Positions 1-5,251 of a DNA stretch of 15,173 nucleotides are shown piece after piece (position 1 is the stretch's first letter; every line of letters begins with the position of its first letter). The DNA lies in contig JAOZLU010000014.1 of the NCBI GenBank assembly GCA_029934695.1, forward strand, positions 1-15,173. The letters are read 5' to 3'. The translations under genes and the position numbers were made by a program. The DNA is from Desulfobacterales bacterium. GTDB lineage: Bacteria > Desulfobacterota > Desulfobacteria > Desulfobacterales > 4be13. The notes under the pieces were generated by a model. That model had not been told where the DNA came from, did no database searches, and worked only from the letters and a program-made list of their open reading frames with translations.

Positions 1-11
1 ACGCAAAAATT

Positions 12-103
12 CCGCCTAGCGGCTCCATTTTTGCACTCCCTTTTTTGGATTTTTTGTTTCACAGGGCGTTGCCCTGTGCTATATCAATCCGCACCGTTGG
101 TGC
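12..103. repeat. Cluster of three short triloop hairpins (REP-like)
   Basis: Three perfect short palindromes, each with a 3-nt loop, sit within 92 bases: CCGC-CTA-GCGG (12-22), ACAGGGC-GTT-GCCCTGT (61-77) and GCACC-GTT-GGTGC (91-103). The last two share the GTT loop. No open frame of note crosses them. Such packed triloop palindromes resemble dispersed REP-type intergenic repeats, possibly the edge of a larger non-autonomous element cut by the window start. Function is not known from the sequence. Confidence 0.55.
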
Positions 104-127
104 TTTGAATCAGATGATGAAAGGTTA

Positions 128-503
128 ATGAATAATAAGCAAATTACGAGATTATCTTGAAGATTATGTGGAAACATTGGAGACCCTGCTGACACAGTGC
201 AATGATGACGAGAATCTGTTGGATGCGGCTGAGGAGAGGTGGGGCATGGAAGATTATCGTTTTCTGGCGTTGCAGGAAAGACCGAGGCCGGACAGGTGGA
301 CCAAATCCCCCGGAAACCCGCCTGCGGAGAGGCCCGAACCTGATGATGAGGATAATGAATTGGTGGCATGGCTGCCGAGGTATGTGGGGGAGTTGAAGGG
401 CTTGCTGGCAGGGGCAGGGGATGATGAGGCATTGTTGAAGGGAGCGGAGAAGAGGTTGGGAGGGTATGGGCGTTTGGTGGTGAGAGCGAGGAAAATATTG
501 TAA
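128..503 (+). pseudogene. Frameshifted small protein made of two copies of a ~43-residue unit
   Basis: I do not recognise this family. The long frame is open only from a GTG at 168, but an ATG at 128 with AAGG just upstream gives a convincing N-terminus (MNNKQI) that hits a stop after ten codons. Removing one base near 147 joins it to the downstream frame (RDYLEDYVETLETLL), giving about 124 residues. The joined protein shows an internal duplication. The first half (YLEDYVETLETLL, then DDENLLDAAEERWG) aligns with the second half (WLPRYVGELKGLL, then DDEALLKGAEKRLGG). A Pro/Asp/Glu-rich linker (about residues 55-75) separates the units. There are no membrane segments. It is followed after 11 bases by another damaged gene in the same direction, so the two may have formed an operon. 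If the GTG at 168 is used, a 111-residue product could still be made. Confidence 0.5.
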
Positions 504-514
504 GGTGAAAAGGT

Positions 515-1046
515 ATGGGTTCATTGAGTGAAGGGGAAAGAAAAGAGTGTGCCAAGTCTTTAGCAAATTCAGGTGTCCGGCTTTATGAGCAGGGTAAAAT
601 TCAGGATGCCGGTGAGTCGCTTCAGGCTGCTGTTGCTGAATATCAGGAGTTGATTGCCGCTGGACATTGTGCGTCTCATTCATTTTGCCAGCGGAAATGC
701 TTTGGAAGGCAAAGAATATCCCGACTGCTGCCTCCGGCTACTGTCAGAAATGCATTTGATCCGTGCAGCAAAAAGAAGATTGAGGAAATCAGGAGATAAC
801 AATCCTTGAGGATATTTTCGCAAAACTGGAAGCTGTTTCTGAACAAAATCGGCAGATTCCTTTTGACAAAGACGCGTTGGGTATTACTATATAAGTGAGA
901 TTGAAATTCTAAAGAATATGGGAATTGTCTTTTTGCACAATGGTCAGGATTATATGCCTGAGATAATCAGACGGGGGCTGAGATTCAGTTTGACTGGCGA
1001 CGGACATCCCAAGGTTCTGGCTTTGTTGAAAAGATCAATTCGATAA
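515..1046 (+). pseudogene. TPR-like gene broken by several frameshifts
   Basis: The ATG at 515 follows a weak purine-rich site (AAGGTGAAAAGG). The first ~48 residues (GVRLYEQGKIQDAGESLQ and following) look like a helix-turn-helix TPR repeat. Coding character then jumps frame near 655 (to DIVRLIHFASGNALEGKEY), again near 806 (to LEDIFAKLEAVSEQNRQIPF) and again near 880 (to YYISEIEILKNMGIVFLHNG), ending at the TAA at 1044-1046 after KVLALLKRSIR. Each jump is one base, and all segments keep protein-like composition, so this was one gene of about 175 residues. The unbroken first frame alone would make 94 residues with an unnatural Arg/Cys-rich tail. Function is unknown; the TPR-like start suggests protein-protein contact. 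Confidence 0.6.
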
Positions 1047-1131
1047 ATAGCCGAGTCGTTCCTGCGTCATAGCAGGCTAAAAAGTGGTACCCGGATTGGA
1101 TGATCCTGATGATATTTTTGACAGATAAACA

Positions 1132-1241
1132 TTGAAAAAGTGAGAGAAATATCATAAACTGTTATAGAATAAAATCTGTAGATTCCTTGAAAAAGTGAGA
1201 GAAATATCATAAACTGTTATAGAATAAAATCTGTAGATTCC
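1132..1241. repeat. Perfect tandem duplication of a 55-bp unit
   Basis: Bases 1132-1186 and 1187-1241 are identical, each beginning TTGAAAAAGTGAGAG and ending TGTAGATTCC. Perfect identity points to a recent duplication. It lies in the 318-base gene-free stretch 1047-1364. Apart from this repeat and the adjoining 38-bp dispersed repeat, I see no gene in that stretch. Confidence 0.9.
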
Positions 1242-1272
1242 TTTTGACAAAGACGTGTTGGGTATTGCTATA
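1235..1272. repeat. Second copy of a 38-bp dispersed repeat (first copy 854-891)
   Basis: The 38 bases starting AGATTCCTTTTGACAAAGAC recur at 854-891 and here with two mismatches. The first copy lies inside the damaged TPR-like gene, where it would encode part of IPFDKDALG. The second copy abuts the 55-bp tandem repeat and lies about 90 bases before the next intact gene. The arrangement suggests a fragment of the damaged gene was duplicated downstream. Confidence 0.8.
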
Positions 1273-1274
1273 AG
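1244..1274 (+). promoter_or_regulatory. Possible sigma70-type promoter for the DUF5678-protease pair
   Basis: A perfect TTGACA (1244-1249) is followed after 17 bases by GCTATA (1267-1272), or after 19 by TATAAG (1269-1274). It points to the gene starting at 1365 and is carried by the duplicated 38-bp repeat. The call rests only on consensus match and position. Confidence 0.4.
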
Positions 1275-1364
1275 GCAAGCCCCGAAATAAATTGCGGGCT
1301 GACAGCTCAAGCAGGCTGAAGCCAGCTAACATGACAGTGATGGTCCAAATAAGGGAGCAGGAAA

Positions 1365-1931
1365 ATGAGCAAACTACTTGAGGAAGCGATAAACGAGATC
1401 AGGGCATTGCCCGAGGCCGAACAGGAAGCTGTGGCCGCCCTGATACTGAAAGAATTTGACGGACAGAAACAAGGCTCGGGATTCAGACATCTCCGGAACG
1501 GACCGTCCGGAATGATTCGTCCAATCAGACATCCAGAACCTCCGGAAACACTGAAACACGAAGACTGGAAGGGCACACCCGAAAATGCGGAGCAGATATG
1601 CGACTACATAACGAAACTGGTTGAAAACAGCTATGTCACAGAGGCCCGCAAGATTGTCTCGGCGATCCCGCTCGGTGTGTCTCTCGAGCTGGATTACTGG
1701 AAAAAGGTGCTGGCCGAACCCGTGGCCCGGGTCACAAAACCCAGAACTGACAGGGATCCCAGGAAAGATACGCTGTGGATTGAAAAGAATGCAGGCAAAT
1801 ACAAAGGCAAGTGGATCGCCCTGAAAAGCGGTGATCTGCTCGGTAGCAATGAAAGTCTTGCAGAATTACATAGCACTTTGAAACAATCCGGCAAAATCAC
1901 CGGAGCCTTTGTCTTTCGGGTCGGGAGTTGA
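1365..1931 (+). CDS. DUF5678-like protein
   Basis: A 188-residue protein with a purine-rich ribosome site (AAGGGAGCAGGAAA) before the ATG. The N-terminal ~30 residues form an acidic helix (INEIRALPEAEQEAVAALIL) of the kind seen at the start of small antitoxin-like and protease-partner proteins. A Pro/Arg-rich stretch follows (about 35-65). The C-terminal ~45 residues (YKGKWIALKSGDLLG, ending GAFVFRV) match the pattern I know for DUF5678: a GKWIAL strand, a G-D/E-L-L-G turn, a helix and a final beta strand. The gene is six bases from the aspartic protease-like gene at 1938, so the two are surely co-transcribed. In the unit the protein may be the partner, inhibitor or substrate of the protease; that is inference. 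No signal peptide or membrane segment is visible. DUF5678 assignment is moderate and molecular function unknown. Confidence 0.7.
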   Translation: MSKLLEEAINEIRALPEAEQEAVAALILKEFDGQKQGSGFRHLRNGPSGMIRPIRHPEPPETLKHEDWKGTPENAEQICDYITKLVENSYVTEARKIVSAIPLGVSLELDYWKKVLAEPVARVTKPRTDRDPRKDTLWIEKNAGKYKGKWIALKSGDLLGSNESLAELHSTLKQSGKITGAFVFRVGS

Positions 1932-1937
1932 AAAAAC

Positions 1938-2414
1938 ATGGGACAGTTGTTCAAGAAAACGGATAAGGACAAGAGCGTATGGAGTACAGGCAGCGCTGTA
2001 TTTGAGGCTATATGCGAGATAGATTCCTGGTCGGTCACGGTGGCTGTCAAATGCCGAATAGAGCCTTTGGAATTCAGTTGTCCTGCCTTGTTGGACACCG
2101 GCGCCGAATGGTCGGTAATCGGAGGAAATATGGCAGCACTTCTTGAAAATCGGCTGGGGCCGCCGATCAGATCGCTTACCATGAGCACAAGGCTCGGCAC
2201 AATTTTCGGAGAACTGCATCGCGTGGGCATCACCCTGCTCACAGATCCGGGACAGGGCGATGAACTGACTGTCGAAAGCACCACATTTGTTTCAGAAGAA
2301 TGGGACGGCCCGGTAGTTCTCGGATATCGGGGCTTTCTGGAGAGGATACGCTTTGCACTCGATTCAGGTGTGACTCCTGGAAACCAGATTTTTTATTTTG
2401 GTTTGGCTGAATGA
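1938..2414 (+). CDS. Retropepsin-like (clan AA) aspartic protease
   Basis: A 158-residue protein. The single-lobe aspartic protease signature is clear: the hydrophobic strand CPALL followed by DTGAEWSVIGG (D53-T54-G55-A56), and a later VVLGYRGFLERI block (about 127-138), which fits the second hydrophobic-hydrophobic-Gly motif of retropepsin folds. One catalytic Asp per chain implies a homodimer, as in retroviral proteases. No signal peptide is seen, so it likely works in the cytoplasm. It directly follows the DUF5678-like gene with a 6-base gap. The substrate is unknown; the tight coupling makes the upstream protein a natural candidate for substrate or regulator. The start at ATG 1938 has no strong ribosome site, which suggests translational coupling. 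Confidence 0.75.
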   Translation: MGQLFKKTDKDKSVWSTGSAVFEAICEIDSWSVTVAVKCRIEPLEFSCPALLDTGAEWSVIGGNMAALLENRLGPPIRSLTMSTRLGTIFGELHRVGITLLTDPGQGDELTVESTTFVSEEWDGPVVLGYRGFLERIRFALDSGVTPGNQIFYFGLAE

Positions 2415-2427
2415 GAAAAGAGTCAAA

Positions 2428-2526
2428 ATGCTGACATTGATAGGAATTCGAGAGAACTGGAACAGGATGGAACTGATATCGTCACGCTGGTTGCTGTTCA
2501 TCCATTTTAATGATGAATTTGTATAA
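2428..2526 (+). pseudogene. Deletion-scarred remnant of an ATPase-TOPRIM gene pair
   Basis: The stretch starts ATGCTGACAT like the ATPase gene at 2734 (MLTLIGI here, MLTSIGI there). From 2447 it switches to pieces of the downstream TOPRIM-like gene in correct order. 2447-2472 matches 4074-4099 (26 bases, 2 mismatches), 2472-2489 matches 4143-4160 (18 bases, 2 mismatches), and 2491-2506 matches 4182-4197. The material between these blocks is missing. What remains reads as a 32-residue open frame, out of frame with the TOPRIM parent. The simplest reading is an earlier tandem copy of the whole two-gene module that collapsed by deletions. Confidence 0.75.
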
Positions 2527-2546
2527 AAATGGTAATTATAACAGTG

Positions 2547-2563
2547 TTCCGGGAGTCCCGGAA
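2547..2563. repeat. Perfect 7-bp triloop hairpin
   Basis: TTCCGGG-AGT-CCCGGAA is a perfect palindrome with a 3-nt loop in the gap between the two module remnants. No T-run follows, so it is not a classical terminator. Its style matches the triloop hairpins at the window start. Confidence 0.6.
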
Positions 2564-2614
2564 TAAAACGAAGCAAAACCATGTTTCTTTGGTTGCTTGG
2601 AAGAATGAGAAAAA

Positions 2615-2740
2615 ATGCTTAAACATATTGAAATAAAAGGTTTTAAATTCATTAAGAACCAGTTCATGGAATTTGGTAGGATAAATGTGCTTATCGGCGC
2701 AAACGGAGCCGGCAAACCAGAGTGGAGTAAAAAATGCTGA
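2615..2740 (+). pseudogene. Truncated second copy of the ATPase, cut off after Walker A
   Basis: Forty-one codons from the ATG at 2615 encode a clear paralog of the intact ATPase N-terminus: IEIKGFKFIKNQFMEFGRIN, then VLIGANGAGK, against IGIQGFKSVHSQVLELGQVN, then VFIGANGSGK. After the Walker A lysine the reading becomes unrelated (PEWSKKC) and stops at a TGA that overlaps the start codon of the intact ATPase (2734). The leader bases before the ATG (GAATGAGAAAA) resemble those before the remnant at 2428. This is a third, diverged 5' end of the same gene type within about 300 bases. Confidence 0.8.
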
Positions 2741-3942
2741 CATCAATCGGGATACAGGGATTCAAATCTGTCCATAGCCAAGTGTTGGAATTGGGACAGG
2801 TGAATGTGTTCATCGGCGCAAATGGCAGTGGTAAAAGCAATCTGCTGGAGGCGGTCGGGATGCTGAGTGCGGCCGCGGATGGCCGTGTGGATGCGGATCA
2901 TCTGTTGCGAAGGGGAGTCCGGCACGGCGTTCCCGGGTTATACAAAACCTCCCTGAAGGGAATGGAGCAATCCGCCATCGTCCTGAAAGCCGATGGCTCA
3001 TGGAATGACGTTGGGACAGATTATGAGGTAACTTTTGATAATTCTTCGTCGGGGACTTGGATTTATGTTCAGGAAAAGCTATGCGGCAAAAAACTTATGC
3101 TATCACCAAAGAATACAATAAGACGAGCAGTTGTTGGCAAGACGCTTGGTCACTCTCGCAAAAATATCGGGATATTCAGCTTTTATATTGATGGATCTGT
3201 CGAAACCTCTGATGCAAAACTTTACACAGCATTGACAGACTATGCAATCTTTACCCCGACCACACCCGTGTTGCGAGGCATTCAGCCCGACATTGTCCCT
3301 TCAGAACCTTTAGGATTGCTCGGCGGGAGACTGGCTGAGGCAGTGGAGGAAATCCTTGATCTGGATAATGAAAGTCTCGGGGGAGTGGATTTGGATGATG
3401 TTCTGGAACTGTTGGACTGGGTGGATGAATTTGATATTACAGCACCTTCACGGGAACTGTTGGCTCCCCATGTTCCTTCACTGCGAAGCCTTGTGCGGTT
3501 CAGGGATTACTGGATGAATGAGAAGCGTAACCATGTGTCAGGATATGATGCCAGCGAGGGCGCATTATATGTCTTATTCACACTGGTTCTGGCCCTGCAT
3601 CCCAGTATCCCGGGCATCTTTGCCATTGATAATTTCTGCCAGTCCATGAACCCGCGCCTGGCCCGGGGAGTGACACGGCTTTTCTGCCGCCTTATGCTTG
3701 AATCGGACCCGTCGCGGCAGGCATTGCTGACAACCCACAGTCCCCTTGTGCTGGACGGACTTGATCTGCGTGATGACCGGATTCGGCTGTTTGCTGTTGA
3801 TCGCAGCCACAGCACTGGCGGAGCGACAAAGGTTTCCCGGGTCAGACTCTCGGATGAGCTGATGGAGAAGGGTGAGAAGGGAATGCCGCTTTCAATGATG
3901 TGGGGCATGGGGCTTCTTGGCGGTGTGCCGGATATATTTTAG
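2734..3942 (+). CDS. AAA/ABC-type ATPase of a two-gene ATPase-TOPRIM module
   Basis: A 402-residue SMC/OLD-like ATPase (AAA_21 style). The N-terminal strand MLTSIGIQGFKSV is typical of this class. Walker A is GANGSGKS (28-35). The variable middle (about 60-250) has no familiar domain. The ABC-type signature region is SGYDASEGA (269-277). Walker B is IFAID (295-299) but is followed by Asn300 where most relatives have the catalytic Glu. The D-loop-like SMNPRLARG and the switch His in LLTTHSP (His335) are present. It has no membrane segment. The next gene, starting 8 bases later, has TOPRIM features, so the pair resembles split OLD nucleases and PARIS (AriA ATPase, AriB TOPRIM). A phage-defence role is inferred. 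The start lies inside the tail of the truncated copy, so expression may depend on upstream transcription. Confidence 0.85.
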   Translation: MLTSIGIQGFKSVHSQVLELGQVNVFIGANGSGKSNLLEAVGMLSAAADGRVDADHLLRRGVRHGVPGLYKTSLKGMEQSAIVLKADGSWNDVGTDYEVTFDNSSSGTWIYVQEKLCGKKLMLSPKNTIRRAVVGKTLGHSRKNIGIFSFYIDGSVETSDAKLYTALTDYAIFTPTTPVLRGIQPDIVPSEPLGLLGGRLAEAVEEILDLDNESLGGVDLDDVLELLDWVDEFDITAPSRELLAPHVPSLRSLVRFRDYWMNEKRNHVSGYDASEGALYVLFTLVLALHPSIPGIFAIDNFCQSMNPRLARGVTRLFCRLMLESDPSRQALLTTHSPLVLDGLDLRDDRIRLFAVDRSHSTGGATKVSRVRLSDELMEKGEKGMPLSMMWGMGLLGGVPDIF

Positions 3943-3950
3943 GAGGTACA

Positions 3951-4724
3951 GTGAAAATAGGAACAGTCGTTGAAGGCCCCACAGACCGTCTGCTGCTGAA
4001 AGCGATCATCGCCAAGCTGTGTCCGGGAGAGCATGACTATCTTGATCTGCAACCGGCAGATAACGGCCCCAGTTTCGGGAGAACCGGAACAGGATGGAAA
4101 GGCGTGCGCCGTTTTTGTTATGATGTGCGGCAATCTCTTGACACTGATATCGCCACACTGATTACGGATCATCAGATTGATTTGCTGATCATCCATCTGG
4201 ACGTGGATGTTGCGTTTGAACCTGATTTGCAGGAAGGCGTAATCCATCCTGTGGAAAATGTCCCGCAACCCTGTCCGCCCATTTTGCCGACAGCCGAAAA
4301 TTTGAAGGCGGTTGTTGCGAGATGGCTGAATCTGGAAGACGCGGACAAATTTCCTACAGAGACAATATTGGCGATTCCGTCACAAGATAGTGAGAACTGG
4401 CTTTTTGCAGCGATTTTCCCGGATGATGCGCTATGCCGACAGCCTCATTATGAATGTACTCATAAGGGAAATGATTCTCGTCATCCAGCGTACCTGATGA
4501 CATTAAAAAAGTATGGCAAAATATTGAAACGTAAAGATGGCGAAATAAAAAAACCGATGAAGCATTATCGCCAGTTTTCAGGAACTGTGGCGGACAATTG
4601 GAACAAGGTATGTGGGTTCTGCTCGCAGGCCCGGAGATTCAATGATGAACTGATGTATAAAAGCGGTAACAACAGAAGAGACTCAGAATCAATTTCGGGT
4701 CTGAAAACAAAAGCAGAATGCTGA
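3951..4724 (+). CDS. TOPRIM-like effector of the ATPase-TOPRIM module
   Basis: I place the start at the GTG at 3951, directly behind a strong AGGAGG (3943-3948) right after the ATPase stop. An in-frame ATG at 3900 would overlap the ATPase and has no such site. The product is 257 residues. The N-terminus KIGTVVEGPTDRLLLKAI carries the TOPRIM glutamate (Glu8). LLIIHLDVDVAFEP carries the DxD pair (Asp84, Asp86). AIPSQDSENWLFAA (141-154) recalls DUF4276-type TOPRIM proteins. The rest (KHYRQFSGTVADNW, CSQARRF) is unfamiliar. In related systems the TOPRIM subunit is a metal-dependent nuclease held or released by the ATPase; here that is inference. The last ~20 residues are polar and low in motif content, so the native end is less certain. 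Confidence 0.75.
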   Translation: MKIGTVVEGPTDRLLLKAIIAKLCPGEHDYLDLQPADNGPSFGRTGTGWKGVRRFCYDVRQSLDTDIATLITDHQIDLLIIHLDVDVAFEPDLQEGVIHPVENVPQPCPPILPTAENLKAVVARWLNLEDADKFPTETILAIPSQDSENWLFAAIFPDDALCRQPHYECTHKGNDSRHPAYLMTLKKYGKILKRKDGEIKKPMKHYRQFSGTVADNWNKVCGFCSQARRFNDELMYKSGNNRRDSESISGLKTKAEC

Positions 4725-4764
4725 CTTTATAAAACTGAACAATAACATTGAAAGGAGAAAATAA

Positions 4765-5166
4765 ATGAAAGTATTGAAAATTGATCATCTCGGCATTGCC
4801 GTGAACAGCATCGAAGAAGGAAAAAATTTCTGGTCAGATATCATGGGCCTGGGATTTGAAGGCACGGAAACCGTGGAGGCACAGAAAGTCACCACCGCGT
4901 TTTTTCCGATCAGCGAAAGTGAAGTGGAGCTTCTTGAATCCACCGCACCGGATGGCCCAGTTGCCAAATACATCGAAAAAAAAGGCCAGGGCATCCACCA
5001 CGTTGCCTTTCGCGTGGAAAACATCGAAGAAGCCCTTGCCGAACTCAAGGAAAAGGGCGTGAAACTCATTGATGAAAAGCCGAGAAATGGCGCGGGCGGT
5101 GCAAAAATCGCTTTCCTGCATCCCAAAGCCACCAACGGTATTTTGGTCGAACTGTGTCAGAGATAA
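4765..5166 (+). CDS. mce: Methylmalonyl-CoA epimerase
   Basis: A 133-residue vicinal-oxygen-chelate (glyoxalase fold) protein that interconverts (S)- and (R)-methylmalonyl-CoA in the cytoplasm. Full family length. The first beta-alpha-beta module begins KIDHLGIAV with metal ligand His8. The second begins at GQGIHHVAFRV, with the second His (78 or 79). The last ligand is Glu129 in GILVEL. An acidic pair in SEVELLES fits the general-base region. A good ribosome site (AAAGGAG) lies 8 bases before the ATG. It is followed by the mutase after an 85-base gap with a long hairpin, so the three genes mce-mcm-meaB are one functional unit. The gene begins 40 bases after the TOPRIM-like gene; no clear promoter was seen there. 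Confidence 0.95.
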   Translation: MKVLKIDHLGIAVNSIEEGKNFWSDIMGLGFEGTETVEAQKVTTAFFPISESEVELLESTAPDGPVAKYIEKKGQGIHHVAFRVENIEEALAELKEKGVKLIDEKPRNGAGGAKIAFLHPKATNGILVELCQR

Positions 5167-5177
5167 CAATCAAATGA

Positions 5178-5224
5178 GAAGTGGAGAGTGAGAAATTTAA
5201 ATTTTCCTTCTCTTTTTCCACTTC
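5178..5224. other. AT-rich inverted repeat between epimerase and mutase genes
   Basis: GAAGTGGA (5178-5185) pairs exactly with TCCACTTC (5217-5224), with further imperfect pairing of the purine-rich left and pyrimidine-rich right arms inside. It lies in the mce-mcm gap just before the AAGGAG ribosome site of the mutase. It may tune mRNA stability or be a weak attenuator. No T-run follows the right arm. Confidence 0.5.
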
Positions 5225-5251
5225 ACAATTAAAATAAAAAAGGAGCATAAT

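Noticed and set aside
79..683. Long open reading frames on the minus strand (158 and 179 codons)
   Set aside because: They are rich in Pro, His, Gln and Ser without motifs and lie opposite protein-like plus-strand sequence with repeats; they read as antisense shadows.
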